A stretch of DNA of 64,000 bases from an uncultured Alphaproteobacteria bacterium (GCA_902515765.1 CABXVZ010000001.1:1-64000), one strand, 5' to 3'; shown: positions 41,564 through 52,465, numbered from the stretch's first letter. Program-made: numbers and translations. The notes: generated by a model from the letters alone, not told the origin.

Positions 41564-42282
41564 GATTCAATTACTTCATTAAAGGTAATACCAAAATAGC
41601 TTATAGATATAACAAAAGAAGTAAAAAAAGTTTGATATTTATCCATGGGCTGATGTCGGATATGAATGGAAAAAAATCAATTTTTTTTAATAATTATTGC
41701 AGAAAAATGAATATTTCTTTTTTGTGTTTTGATTTTAGAGGCCATGGAAAATCAAGCGGTAATTTTACTGATTTTGGGATAGGTGATTGGTTTAGAGATT
41801 TAAAAAGTCTGCTTAAATATTTAAATATAAATCAATCCATATTAGTTGGGAGCAGTATGGGGGGTTGGATTGCAATTTTATATGCCTTAAATTATCCTAA
41901 AAAAGTATCTAAATTAATTGGTATAGCGCCGGCGCCAGATTTTACAAAGGAGTTAATTTGGAAATCACTTAATTCTAAAGAAAAGGAAAAGATTAAATCT
42001 AATAAGATAGTTACAAAAAAAGTTAGTAATAATTTTTCTTATTCCTACTCTCCTAAATTATTTATAAATAGTAAAAATTTTTTTATTAAAGATATTAAAA
42101 AAAAATATAATGGACAAACCATTTTCTTTCATGGAGGTCAGGACCAATCTGTACCACATAACTATAATGATAGATTTTTTAAAAATTCTACTTTTTTAAA
42201 TTTAACTAGTATAACTTTGAAAAATGCTGATCATAGCATGTCAGATAAAGTAAGTTTAAACTCTATAATTAAATATTTTTAA
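41557..42282 (+). CDS. Alpha/beta hydrolase
   Basis: LIFIHGLMSDMNGKK, CFDFRGHGKSSG, LVGSSMGGWIAILYAL nucleophile elbow, ADHSMSD. Confidence 0.88.
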   Translation: MSRFNYFIKGNTKIAYRYNKRSKKSLIFIHGLMSDMNGKKSIFFNNYCRKMNISFLCFDFRGHGKSSGNFTDFGIGDWFRDLKSLLKYLNINQSILVGSSMGGWIAILYALNYPKKVSKLIGIAPAPDFTKELIWKSLNSKEKEKIKSNKIVTKKVSNNFSYSYSPKLFINSKNFFIKDIKKKYNGQTIFFHGGQDQSVPHNYNDRFFKNSTFLNLTSITLKNADHSMSDKVSLNSIIKYF

Positions 42283-45200
42283 GCAATTTTGTGCTGTTCA
42301 ATCACAGGATAATTCAATTTATCAACTACCTCATTAGGAACAACATGGATAAACTTTGAAATTTCTTGCTCAAAGTTTTCAATTATGTAGGAGGCTCTTT
42401 TAGATTTTGTCTCTTTACTAAAGTTAGTCAAAAGTTTAAATAAATATTTCTTCCAATTTTCGTCCAATATTTGGTATGATTGAATGGTTTCCTTATTCAT
42501 CATCTCAATAAGATTTTTTTGATCAGAATATATAAATGCTGATCCTCCAGTCATACCAGCTCCAAAATTATCTCCAATATTTCCTAAAATAACAACTTCT
42601 CCACCGGTCATATACTCACATCCGTTAGCACCACATCCTTCAACAATAGCCAATGCTCCTGAATTTCGTACACAAAATCTATCTCCTGCTTGTCCAGATG
42701 CAAATAAAGTTCCAGCTGTAGCGCCATATAGGGTAACATTTCCGATGATAACATTTTCATGGCTTGGTTGGTTGAATGAATTTCTAGGTTGAACAATTAT
42801 TTTTCCACCAGAAAGGCCCTTTCCAACATAATCATTAGAATCTCCGAAAACCCTAAGTGTTAAACCTTTCACAGCGAATGCCCCAAGAGAATTTCCACCA
42901 GAGCCTCTTAATTTTAGGGTGACATGATCTTCTGAAAGGGAGTTCATTCCATAATGACGAGTAATAAAAGAAGATATTTTTGTTCCTATAGTCCTTAGTG
43001 TATTTTGAATGTTATAAGTAAGTTCTATTTTTTGACCTGATTGAATAAACTCTTTTCCATCTTTTTCAAATAGATCATCAAGGGTTTTTGGAACTTCATT
43101 TCTTTTTTTCTCCGAGTGATAGTCATAAATCTTTCCATCGTCTATTTTTGTTAAAATTGGATTTAGATCTAAATTATCTAGATCGCTGGAACCATAGTGA
43201 GCTTGTGATAAAAGTTCTGTTTTTCCAATAACATCTTTTAAAGATGAGTAACCCAATGAAGCTAAGATCTCCCTAACCTCTTCTGCTATAAATGAAAATA
43301 GATTAATTACCTTTTCAGGAGTTCCACCAAATTTTTCTCTTAACTCTTCATCTTGGGTGCATACACCTACGGGACAGGTATTAGAATGGCACTGTCTGAC
43401 CATGATACAACCCATAGCAACTAAAGAAGCAGTACCAATTCCATATTCTTCTGCTCCAAGAATAGCCGCCTTAACTATATCTTGACCTGTTTTTATTCCA
43501 CCATCTGTTCTAAGAATTACTTTATCTCTTAAACCATTCAATGATAAGAGTTGATGTACTTCACTAATTCCTAACTCCCACGGAAGTCCAACATACTTAA
43601 TACTGGATTGAGGGCTCGCTCCTGTTCCACCGGAGTGTCCAGATACTAAAATCACATCCGCTTTAGCTTTAGCCACTCCAGCAGCCACAGTTCCAATACC
43701 TGACTGGGCAACTAATTTTACACATACTTTAGCTACTGGGTTGATTTGTTTAAGGTCATAGATAAGTTGAGCCAAATCTTCAATTGAATAGATATCATGA
43801 TGAGGAGGTGGACTAATAAGAGTAACACCCTTGGTACTATGTCTAAGTTTGGCAATTAAATCGGTCACTTTGAAACCAGGAAGTTGCCCCCCTTCTCCAG
43901 GTTTAGCTCCTTGGGCTATTTTAATTTCAATTTCTGAACAATTATTTAAATATTCTGCTGTTACTCCAAACCTTCCACTGGCTACTTGTTTAATTGAAGA
44001 ACTTGGGTTATCTCCATTTTGTAATTTATTATATCTAGCAGAGTCTTCTCCACCCTCACCACTATCAGACTTAGAGCCAATTCTATTCATAGCTACAGCG
44101 AGTGTCTGGTGTGCTTCGGGACTAAGGGCACCTAGAGAAATACCGGGAGAAACAAAGCTCTTTCTAATTTCAGAAATACTTTGGACAGCATCGAGTTTAA
44201 GAACTTGTTGGGATTCATTAAATTTAAGAAGGTCTCTGATATGAATGGGTTTTGTATTATATATTCTTTTAGTGTAATTTTTATAAAGGTTGTATGAGTC
44301 TCGTGTTACAGCCTCTTGGAGCATATGGATAGAAACACCCTCGTAGGCATGCGTTTCACTGTTAGCTCTAAAACGAAATTCGCCACCAATATCCAGAACT
44401 GCACTACTTCCCTTAAAAGATAATTCATGCTGTTTTCTGTATCTTTTTTCTAAACCTTCTAGTCCAATACCAGAAATTCTTGAGGGCATCCCTGGAAAAA
44501 AACTCTCAACCATACTACGACTAAGACCTATTATCTCTAAATTCCTTCCCCCACGGTAAGAACTAATAATTGAAATACCCATTTTGCTGATAATTTTTCT
44601 AAGACCTTTCTCGATAGCTTTCTTTAAGTTGTGTAAAAGTTTCGGATACTCAATATTTTTATAAATATTTTTATTTAACCTATCACAAACTATTTTTTCA
44701 ATAAGAGAGGCGTTGACGGTGGTTGCTCCCACACCAATTAGTACTGCAAAATAATGAACATCAAAACATTCTAAGGAAGATACGTTCAGTGAAGTAAAAG
44801 TTCTTAAATTGTTTTTAATTAAATAGCTATGAACCGCACTTGTAGCTAAAATCATGGGAAGTGCGATTCTATCTTTATCTATGTTTTTATCAGATATTAT
44901 TAGATGCTGAGTGCCAGATCTAACTGCTTGTTCTGCCTCTGAACAGACTCTTTGTATTTCATTTAGAAAATTAGTATGGTCGTTAATATCGTAGGTACAA
45001 TCTATTTCAGTAGTGTATTCACCAAGATGCTCTTTTAGGGTTTCAATTTCGTTATCAAGTAGTACAGGACTTTCTAAAAGGACAAGATTACATTGCTCTG
45101 AGTCTTCCTCAACAATATTACCTAAATTTCCAAGTCTGGTCTTAAGGCTCATTACAACCTGTTCTCTTAAGCTGTCTATAGGTGGGTTTGTAACTTGGCT

Positions 45201-46793
45201 AAAGTTTTGTTTAAAAAAACTATGAAGGCCTCGATATCTTTCTGTTAGAACGCTTAAAGGAGTGTCGTCTCCCATAGAGCCAATAGCTTCTTGTCCCGTT
45301 TTCACCATAGGGTCTAATATCAGATCAAGGGTTTCTAAAGATAGATTAAAAGATTTTGCTATTTGATAATAAACCTTATCAATACTTTCCTCATGTTTGG
45401 GGATTTTTTTATTTGAAAGAATAGCATCTAATTGTGTCGTTTTCTTATTCCAATTTGAGTAGTCTTGTCTTTCACTTAACTGTTTTTTAAGTTCGTCACT
45501 TTGATAAAACTTTTTTTCTTTATAGTTAATTGCAATAAGTTCGCCTGGTCCCACTCGACCTTTCTTCAAAATATTTTTTTCTTCAATATTTACCATACCA
45601 ACCTCAGACCCAGAGATCAGTAAACCATCATTGGTAATTATATAGCGTAAGGGGCGAAGACCATTTCTATCCATTCCTGATATGATCCAATCACCAAAAT
45701 TTCCACAAACTGCTGCAGGACCATCCCAAGGCTCAATAACTGCATTACAATATGCGTACATGTCTTTAAGTTTTTCTGGAATGTCTGAACGATTTGACCA
45801 AGCTTCTGGGATAATCATTGATTTAGCCATAGGCATATCTCTGTCAGTTTGTACCAGTAGTTCAAACGCACCATCTAAAGAGGCTGAGTCAGAGGCATCA
45901 GAGTCTAAAATAGGTTTTAGATCATTAATTCTCTCATTAAAAAAAGGATGGGTTATTCTTGGCTCATGGGCGCTCATCCAATTAATGTTACCTTTTAAAG
46001 TATTGATCTCGCCATTATGGGCTAAAACCCTAAACGGCTGAGCAAGAGACCAAGTAGGAAAAGTATTTGTAGAGTAACGTTGGTGATAAATGGCAAACTT
46101 TGATTTGAAATCAGGGTCTAAAAGATCTGTATAAAATTCAGATAGTTGCTCTGCTAAAAACATTCCTTTATAGACAATAGTTTCAGTTGAGAGAGAGCAA
46201 ATATAAAAGTCGTTTATATTTAGTGCCTTAATTTTGTTTTCAATTCTTCTTCTTGTTAGGTATAGCTTTTTTTCTAGATCATCTTGTGATTCTTTAGGAG
46301 AGAAAATAATTTGTTCAATTTCAGGTTTTGTGTAATTTGCTTTTTCTCCAAGGATTCCTGTATTAACTGGGACTTGTCTCCAACCAAAGATATTCATTCC
46401 TGCTTTGATAATTTCATATTCAACAATAGCTCTACATTTTTCTTGAGCTCCAAAATCTCTTTTTGGTAGAAATATCATTCCTACGCCTAAAAGATTTTCA
46501 TCATTGGCTTTATGCCCGGTTCTTACAACTTGCTTGCTAAAAAAAGAGTGAGAAACTTCGAGCATGATTCCGGCACCATCACCAGTTTTTCCATCAGCAT
46601 CTACAGCACCTCTATGGAAAACAGCTTTGAGTGCCTCAATACCTTTTTCAACTATATCTCTTCGTGATTCTCCATCTATGGAAGCTACAAGACCCACACC
46701 ACAATTATCGTGTTCAAACTCGTTTCTATAAATATGATTTTTTTTTAGTTTATCTCTATTTTTTAAATAAAATTCCACTTCTTGATTTATCAT
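42279..46793 (-). CDS. gltB: Glutamate synthase large subunit
   Basis: EHDNCGVGLVASIDGE, KPGEGGQLPGFKV, DVILVSGHSGGTGASPQSSIKYVGLPWELGI; 1504 aa. Confidence 0.97.
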   Translation of the reverse strand: MINQEVEFYLKNRDKLKKNHIYRNEFEHDNCGVGLVASIDGESRRDIVEKGIEALKAVFHRGAVDADGKTGDGAGIMLEVSHSFFSKQVVRTGHKANDENLLGVGMIFLPKRDFGAQEKCRAIVEYEIIKAGMNIFGWRQVPVNTGILGEKANYTKPEIEQIIFSPKESQDDLEKKLYLTRRRIENKIKALNINDFYICSLSTETIVYKGMFLAEQLSEFYTDLLDPDFKSKFAIYHQRYSTNTFPTWSLAQPFRVLAHNGEINTLKGNINWMSAHEPRITHPFFNERINDLKPILDSDASDSASLDGAFELLVQTDRDMPMAKSMIIPEAWSNRSDIPEKLKDMYAYCNAVIEPWDGPAAVCGNFGDWIISGMDRNGLRPLRYIITNDGLLISGSEVGMVNIEEKNILKKGRVGPGELIAINYKEKKFYQSDELKKQLSERQDYSNWNKKTTQLDAILSNKKIPKHEESIDKVYYQIAKSFNLSLETLDLILDPMVKTGQEAIGSMGDDTPLSVLTERYRGLHSFFKQNFSQVTNPPIDSLREQVVMSLKTRLGNLGNIVEEDSEQCNLVLLESPVLLDNEIETLKEHLGEYTTEIDCTYDINDHTNFLNEIQRVCSEAEQAVRSGTQHLIISDKNIDKDRIALPMILATSAVHSYLIKNNLRTFTSLNVSSLECFDVHYFAVLIGVGATTVNASLIEKIVCDRLNKNIYKNIEYPKLLHNLKKAIEKGLRKIISKMGISIISSYRGGRNLEIIGLSRSMVESFFPGMPSRISGIGLEGLEKRYRKQHELSFKGSSAVLDIGGEFRFRANSETHAYEGVSIHMLQEAVTRDSYNLYKNYTKRIYNTKPIHIRDLLKFNESQQVLKLDAVQSISEIRKSFVSPGISLGALSPEAHQTLAVAMNRIGSKSDSGEGGEDSARYNKLQNGDNPSSSIKQVASGRFGVTAEYLNNCSEIEIKIAQGAKPGEGGQLPGFKVTDLIAKLRHSTKGVTLISPPPHHDIYSIEDLAQLIYDLKQINPVAKVCVKLVAQSGIGTVAAGVAKAKADVILVSGHSGGTGASPQSSIKYVGLPWELGISEVHQLLSLNGLRDKVILRTDGGIKTGQDIVKAAILGAEEYGIGTASLVAMGCIMVRQCHSNTCPVGVCTQDEELREKFGGTPEKVINLFSFIAEEVREILASLGYSSLKDVIGKTELLSQAHYGSSDLDNLDLNPILTKIDDGKIYDYHSEKKRNEVPKTLDDLFEKDGKEFIQSGQKIELTYNIQNTLRTIGTKISSFITRHYGMNSLSEDHVTLKLRGSGGNSLGAFAVKGLTLRVFGDSNDYVGKGLSGGKIIVQPRNSFNQPSHENVIIGNVTLYGATAGTLFASGQAGDRFCVRNSGALAIVEGCGANGCEYMTGGEVVILGNIGDNFGAGMTGGSAFIYSDQKNLIEMMNKETIQSYQILDENWKKYLFKLLTNFSKETKSKRASYIIENFEQEISKFIHVVPNEVVDKLNYPVIEQHKIA

Positions 46794-48202
46794 GATGCTT
46801 TTTTGATTTGATTACTTTGTAAAAATTGATGTATAGACTTTGCTACTTCTCTACCATCATGGATAGCCCAAACAACTAAAGATGCCCCTCTAACAATATC
46901 ACCTGCTGCAAATACCTTTGGATTGCTTGTTTGAAATCTCTTAAAATCAACTTTAACAGTATTCCAACTAGTGAGTTCTAGGTCAGTGTTAAAATGTGAA
47001 TTCAAATCTTCTGGCTCAAAACCTAAGGCTTGGATGATCAAATCACTTTTAATTTGTTTTTCTATACCTGTATCGACTGGTTTTCTTCTTCCTGTTTCAT
47101 CGGCCTCTCCAAGAGTAGCTACTTTGTAACTCAAGCTAGATGCTTCAGATTTTTCACTAATAATTTTGGAAGGAACAGAAAGCCAGTTGAAATTAACACC
47201 TTCTTGTTCTGCATTTAAAACTTCCCTTGCAGAGCCTGGCATATTTTCTTTATTTCTTCTATAAAGGCATGTTACTTCTTTAGCTTTTTGACGTATAGCT
47301 GTTCGTACACAATCCATAGCAGTATCACCACCACCAATTACAACAATATGTTTACCTTTTGCACTTAAATATTTGTTTGAGGAAGGAGTATCTCCAAGCC
47401 CAACTTTATTACTCTCAATTAAAAAATCTAAAGCAGGAAGAGAGTTATTAATATTTGACGTTTCGATATCTAGTTTTCTAGCTTTGTAAACACCAGTAGC
47501 AACAAGAATAGCGTCGTAGTCTTTTTCTAGGTCTTGGAAAGTTAAATCCTTACCTATTTCTTTATTAACATGAAATTTAACTCCACTATTTGTTAACCAA
47601 TCTGTTCTTCTCTCAACAATACTTTTATCTAATTTAAAATTAGGAATTCCATAAATCATTAATCCGCCAACTCTGTCATTTTTTTCAAAAACGTCGACGT
47701 GATATCCATTTTGAATAAGGTATGATGATGCTGCCATCCCAGCAGGACCTGATCCAATGATCGCAACTTTTTTTTTCGATGAACTATTAATTTCAATATT
47801 TTTAACCCAGCCTTTTTCCCATGCTAATTCAGTAAGATATTTTTCTAAATTACCAATTGTAATAGCACCAAACCCTGCTTGCTCAACAACACAATTTCCT
47901 TCACATAGCCTATCTTGGGGGCAAACCCTGCCACAGACTTCTGGAAACACATTTGTCGAAGATGAAACTTGATAAGCCTCTTCTAATCTATCCTCGGCAA
48001 TATATTTGAGCCAATCAGGAATATTATTATTTAAAGGGCAATGAATTTGACAATAAGGAACTCCACATTGAGAACATCTTGAGGATTGTTCAACAGATGT
48101 TTTAGTGTCAAACTGACTATAAATCTCTTGGAAATCCTTTATTCTTTTTTCAGGATCTGCTTTAGATGGATTCTTTGGTTTTTGCTTATGAAACTCTAAC
48201 AT
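46790..48202 (-). CDS. gltD: Glutamate synthase small subunit
   Basis: RCSQCGVPYCQIHCPLNNNIPDWL; CGRVCPQDRLCEGNCV; IGSGPAGMAASSYL. Confidence 0.96.
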   Translation of the reverse strand: MLEFHKQKPKNPSKADPEKRIKDFQEIYSQFDTKTSVEQSSRCSQCGVPYCQIHCPLNNNIPDWLKYIAEDRLEEAYQVSSSTNVFPEVCGRVCPQDRLCEGNCVVEQAGFGAITIGNLEKYLTELAWEKGWVKNIEINSSSKKKVAIIGSGPAGMAASSYLIQNGYHVDVFEKNDRVGGLMIYGIPNFKLDKSIVERRTDWLTNSGVKFHVNKEIGKDLTFQDLEKDYDAILVATGVYKARKLDIETSNINNSLPALDFLIESNKVGLGDTPSSNKYLSAKGKHIVVIGGGDTAMDCVRTAIRQKAKEVTCLYRRNKENMPGSAREVLNAEQEGVNFNWLSVPSKIISEKSEASSLSYKVATLGEADETGRRKPVDTGIEKQIKSDLIIQALGFEPEDLNSHFNTDLELTSWNTVKVDFKRFQTSNPKVFAAGDIVRGASLVVWAIHDGREVAKSIHQFLQSNQIKKAS

Positions 48203-48296
48203 GATAATAAATTATTACTTTATTCTCCTACAAATAAATGGATCTTAGTTTTATAAAGATTCTAATATTAAGTAAATACCTAATTAGTAATATATT

Positions 48297-49049
48297 ATGA
48301 CTAATGAAAATTTTTTTTATATTTTTTACTCTATAATTCAAGGAATTACCGAATTTATCCCCATTAGCTCAAGTGGTCATCTAAATATAATTGAGTTAAT
48401 TTTTGTAAACCTTGAAGAAAGAAATTTTTTATACGAAACTACTGCTCACTTTGCCTCCTTATTGGCTCTGATATTATATTTATATCAAAATAAATACTTT
48501 GAATTTAGCAATATAAAGGTCAATTTTTTTCCTATTTTCTTTGCAACTATCCCCGCAGTATTGGTTGGCTTTATAATGATTTCTCTAAAAGTAAATATTA
48601 TAAGCCTAAAAATTATTGGCATTACATCCATTATTGGCGGATTAATGCTTTATTTTTCTGATATGAAACAATTTCAAAGACTGGAGTTAAAAAGCAGAGC
48701 AATAAAATTCTTTTTAGCGGGTATGTTTCAATGCCTCGCTTTTATACCCGGGTTTAGTAGGTCTGCTAGTTGTATAATTGCTTTTAGATTACTGGGGGAA
48801 GAAAGGAGAGTATCTTCTATTTATAGTCTTTATTTAGGAATACCCATAATAACTATATCTTTTTTATCTAATTTTAAAGACTTCAAAAATATGGTTATAG
48901 ATATTAATTTAATAATAATTTTTCTTGTAACATTTATTTCAGCATACATAACTTTAAATCTATTTATAAATTTTATAAATAAAATCAGCTTTACGCCATT
49001 TGTTATTTATAGAATTTTATTAGGATTAATTATTTTAAGTATATTTTAA
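48297..49049 (+). CDS. uppP: Undecaprenyl-diphosphatase (BacA/UppP family)
   Basis: IIQGITEFIPISSSGHLNII; FIPGFSRSASCIIAFRLLG; multi-TM. Confidence 0.92.
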   Translation: MTNENFFYIFYSIIQGITEFIPISSSGHLNIIELIFVNLEERNFLYETTAHFASLLALILYLYQNKYFEFSNIKVNFFPIFFATIPAVLVGFIMISLKVNIISLKIIGITSIIGGLMLYFSDMKQFQRLELKSRAIKFFLAGMFQCLAFIPGFSRSASCIIAFRLLGEERRVSSIYSLYLGIPIITISFLSNFKDFKNMVIDINLIIIFLVTFISAYITLNLFINFINKISFTPFVIYRILLGLIILSIF

Positions 49050-49979
49050 TTAAACTCTATCAAGGAACTTATTTAAATACTGTGAGGAAATTATTTTCAT
49101 ATCAGATAAATCTTTCTCAATTATTTCAGATACTTTAGCTTGGCTTCCTTCAGAAATACTATCATGCGATAGTGATAAAAATTGATCGTAGGTAAATAAT
49201 GGCCTAGGGAGCTTCTCCATTAATTTTCCCTGAATAATTGCAAAGAATGAAGGGATTTTTATAAATCGTGCTGGTTTTTTTAGAGTTTTAAATATATGTG
49301 AGAGTATTTCTTTAAATGAAAATATTTCATTTCCAACTGCTGGAATGTTTGAATTTTTATATTTTTCAAAATTTTGAATTAATTTAAATAACATCAGAGA
49401 TAAATCATTGACATAAATTGGTTGAAATTTTGTTTCTCCTTTTTTGTACAAAGGAAGAAAAGGTAATAATTTTGCCATCTTGCCGAATTGATTTATAAAA
49501 TTGTCTTCTTCTCCATAAACAATACTAGGTCTGATTATAATATAATTAGTATTATTGTTTTCTATAAATTCTTCTCCCATTTTCTTAGACATTAGGTAAT
49601 TAGATTTTGTATCATAGCTTGAGCCTAGGCTTGAAACATGTAAAAAGGGTTTTTTGTATTTTTCAGCATAAAAAGAAATTTTTTTGGGTAATAAGAAGTG
49701 TGCAAGTTCAAACGACATGCTTGATTTTTCAAACAAAAGTCCGATTAAATTCAGAACTACATCACTTTTTTTAATTAAATTTTCTAAGTTAGATAAGTCA
49801 TGTAAGTCAAAATCAAACACTTCTATTTGACCAATATCTCCAGAAAGAATATTGCGCTTAACACCGGCGGAGTTTCTGACTGGACATAATACCTTACATT
49901 CATCAGATAAGAGTCTTTTAACTATACTTCTTCCAATAAAACCAGTAGATCCAAATACAAGTATATTTTTGTTTCTCAT
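49050..49979 (-). CDS. NAD(P)-binding SDR/epimerase, complex I NDUFA9-like
   Basis: ILVFGSTGFIGRSIVKRLL; VLNLIGLLFE; IIRPSIVYGEEDNFINQF. Confidence 0.8.
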   Translation of the reverse strand: MRNKNILVFGSTGFIGRSIVKRLLSDECKVLCPVRNSAGVKRNILSGDIGQIEVFDFDLHDLSNLENLIKKSDVVLNLIGLLFEKSSMSFELAHFLLPKKISFYAEKYKKPFLHVSSLGSSYDTKSNYLMSKKMGEEFIENNNTNYIIIRPSIVYGEEDNFINQFGKMAKLLPFLPLYKKGETKFQPIYVNDLSLMLFKLIQNFEKYKNSNIPAVGNEIFSFKEILSHIFKTLKKPARFIKIPSFFAIIQGKLMEKLPRPLFTYDQFLSLSHDSISEGSQAKVSEIIEKDLSDMKIISSQYLNKFLDRV

Positions 49980-50014
49980 TACAATATCTATCTTATATAA
50001 ATATAAGAACTATC

Positions 50015-50647
50015 ATGTCAAATTATCAATTATTCCATAATGACCTACCTGCTCAAGCTTTAAAATCATTTAAAGGTGAAATCTCTATAGATACTGAAAC
50101 ATTGGGGTTAAATATTAAAAGAGATAGACTTTGTCTTATTCAGCTCAGAAACGAGTCAAATAAGAAAATTTATCTAATTAAGTTTGATAGTGAACTATCT
50201 GCTAAAAAATCCAAAAACCTAAAATTAATTATGGAAAATAGGTCTTTAAGAAAAATTTTTCATTATGCAAGATTTGATATGGCGATCCTTAAAGAAAATT
50301 TAAATATAAATGTGAAAAACGTTTTCTGTACAAAAATCGCCTCTAAGCTTACAAGAACATATTCCTCAAAACATGGCCTAAAAGATTTAGTAAAAGAATT
50401 ATTAAATGTAGAGTTAGATAAAAATGAGCAAACATCGGATTGGAGTCGAAAGAAACTCTCAAAACTACAGGTTCAATATGCTATAAACGATATTCTTTAT
50501 CTTGAGAATCTCAAAATAATTTTAGAAACTAAACTTGAAGACCTTAAAAGAATCAAAACCTTTAACTCGATAATGAAATTTTTGGAAACAAGAGTTGAAT
50601 TAGATTTAATGGGCTGGGAGAGTACTGATATTTTTGCCCACAAATAA
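50015..50647 (+). CDS. rnd: Ribonuclease D-like 3'-5' exonuclease (short form)
   Basis: ISIDTETLGLNIKRDRLCLIQL; FHYARFDMAIL; QVQYAINDILYL DEDDy motifs. Confidence 0.88.
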   Translation: MSNYQLFHNDLPAQALKSFKGEISIDTETLGLNIKRDRLCLIQLRNESNKKIYLIKFDSELSAKKSKNLKLIMENRSLRKIFHYARFDMAILKENLNINVKNVFCTKIASKLTRTYSSKHGLKDLVKELLNVELDKNEQTSDWSRKKLSKLQVQYAINDILYLENLKIILETKLEDLKRIKTFNSIMKFLETRVELDLMGWESTDIFAHK

Positions 50648-50648
50648 A

Positions 50649-51596
50649 ATGAATAAATCAAATATTATTAAAAAAGGTAAAGAAGTATTAAATATTGAAG
50701 CCAGTGCTATAAGAAATTTATCTAAAGACTTAGATCAAAATTTTATAAAAGCTGTAAATCTTATAATTAAACTTGAGGGTAAGCTTATACTCTCAGGTGT
50801 AGGAAAAAGTGGAAATATAGCAGGTAAACTAGCATCCTCATTTACCTCTACTGGAGTACCATCAATTTATTTGAATCCAGTGGATGCAAGCCACGGGGAC
50901 ATGGGCATCGTAAGTCAAGGAGATGTTTTAATTGTTATCTCAAATTCTGGTGAATCTTATGAATTATCAGACCTCATAAACTTTGCCAAAAAAAAGAAAA
51001 TAAAAATTATTTCTATAACCTCTAATAAAAAAAGTCTTCTATCTAAAAATGCAGATGTTTCTTTAATATTACCAATTCATAAAGAAGCTGATAAATTAAA
51101 CACAATTCCCACAACCTCAACAACTCTTTGTTTAGCTTTAGGAGATGCCTTATGTTGCACAGTCTTAGATATTAGAAATTTTGACAAAAAATCATTTAGG
51201 GAATTACATCCAGGTGGAAAAATAGGGAAAAAACTTAAAACACTGAATGAAATAATGGATAAAGAAATACCAATAATAAATTCTAAATCCACTATTATGG
51301 ATGCTGTTTTAAAGATGACCGAAAAAAAATATGGTTGTGCGGTAATGGTCGATAAAAATAATAAAATTAAGGGAATTTTTACTGATGGTGATTTAAGGAG
51401 AGCCATTAAAGGTATCAAAATGGATGATTTAGTTGTTTCTGTAATGAAAAACAAACCTATTACAGCACCTCATGATTTGTTAATTTCCTCTGCAGTTTTA
51501 TTAATGAATAAGAATTCAATTACTAGCTTAATTATAGCAGATAAAAATATTCCAATTGGCATTGTAAATCTTAAACAATGTGTTGATAATGACTAA
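50649..51596 (+). CDS. kdsD: KpsF/GutQ-family arabinose-5-phosphate isomerase (SIS plus CBS domains)
   Basis: ILSGVGKSGNIAGKLASSFTSTGVPSIYLNPVDASHGDMG; CBS repeats; ATG at 50649 preferred. Confidence 0.92.
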   Translation: MNKSNIIKKGKEVLNIEASAIRNLSKDLDQNFIKAVNLIIKLEGKLILSGVGKSGNIAGKLASSFTSTGVPSIYLNPVDASHGDMGIVSQGDVLIVISNSGESYELSDLINFAKKKKIKIISITSNKKSLLSKNADVSLILPIHKEADKLNTIPTTSTTLCLALGDALCCTVLDIRNFDKKSFRELHPGGKIGKKLKTLNEIMDKEIPIINSKSTIMDAVLKMTEKKYGCAVMVDKNNKIKGIFTDGDLRRAIKGIKMDDLVVSVMKNKPITAPHDLLISSAVLLMNKNSITSLIIADKNIPIGIVNLKQCVDND

Positions 51597-52014
51597 ATTC
51601 TTTCCAAAAGCACTTAACACAATCATTTTTCTTATTTTAGTAATTCAAACACTCATATATTATTTTAATACTAAATCCTCAACTAAAGTTTTTAGTCAGA
51701 AAAGTGTTAGTGTAGAGAACTTCTCTAGTATAGTTTTATCTAAATCTGGAATGACAAAAATTGGGTCAGAAAAATTAAATAAAATTGATGACAATAATAT
51801 TTCTTTAGAGGGAATATCCTATTTAGAAAACAGTAAATATAAAATTTATGGAAGTAATATATTTATTGATATGGAAAATGATGTTTCTTCTAGTAAAGAC
51901 GATGTTGAAGTAATTAATTCTATGGGAATTTTAAATGCAGAAAGTTTCACAAATTTAGACTCCGAAGGAAAAATTTTGTTTAAAGGAAAGGTAACTTTTG
52001 TAAGCCATGACTAA
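51589..52014 (+). CDS. lptC: LPS export protein LptC-like
   Basis: N-terminal TM then beta-rich sequence; position between kdsD and lptA/B. Confidence 0.65.
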   Translation: MTKFFPKALNTIIFLILVIQTLIYYFNTKSSTKVFSQKSVSVENFSSIVLSKSGMTKIGSEKLNKIDDNNISLEGISYLENSKYKIYGSNIFIDMENDVSSSKDDVEVINSMGILNAESFTNLDSEGKILFKGKVTFVSHD

Positions 52015-52465
52015 ATATATACTTATTATACTTTTATTTATCTTCAAATATGCTCAATCTGAAAGCTATGTAAAAGCGGGTGATAGTTTGATTTGGGACT
52101 CTGAAAAACAATCATATACCGCCAATGGGGACGTCGAATTTCAAAATGATAAGTTTATTGCTTTTGCTGATAAAATGATTGCTGAATATATTGAACAAAA
52201 AGATAAGGAGGTTTTTACGATTGTTGAATTATTTAATGATGTAATAATTGAATTTAAAGATGAGATCTTCAAGGGTGATTATGCCATATACACGCGTGAG
52301 GATAATATAATTAAGCTAACTGGGAATGTTTCTATTAAATCCCCAACTCGACTTCTAACAGGATATGAATTGATAGCTGATATTGATAATAATAAAAGAA
52401 TTTTAAACTCTGCTGACGATGAATCATTAGTTGAAGTTCTTTTAGACAATAATGCAAAAAATTAA
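52007..52465 (+). CDS. lptA: LPS transport periplasmic protein LptA-like
   Basis: Signal peptide; AGDSLIWDSEKQSYTANGDVEFQND, OstA-like repeats; upstream of lptB. Confidence 0.78.
   Translation: MTKYILIILLFIFKYAQSESYVKAGDSLIWDSEKQSYTANGDVEFQNDKFIAFADKMIAEYIEQKDKEVFTIVELFNDVIIEFKDEIFKGDYAIYTREDNIIKLTGNVSIKSPTRLLTGYELIADIDNNKRILNSADDESLVEVLLDNNAKN

Noticed and set aside
43831-44244. 137-aa plus-strand ORF inside gltB, with similar ones at 45013-45225 and 45682-46041
   Set aside because: Antisense to a full-length conserved glutamate synthase frame; low-complexity Ser/Leu composition typical of shadow ORFs
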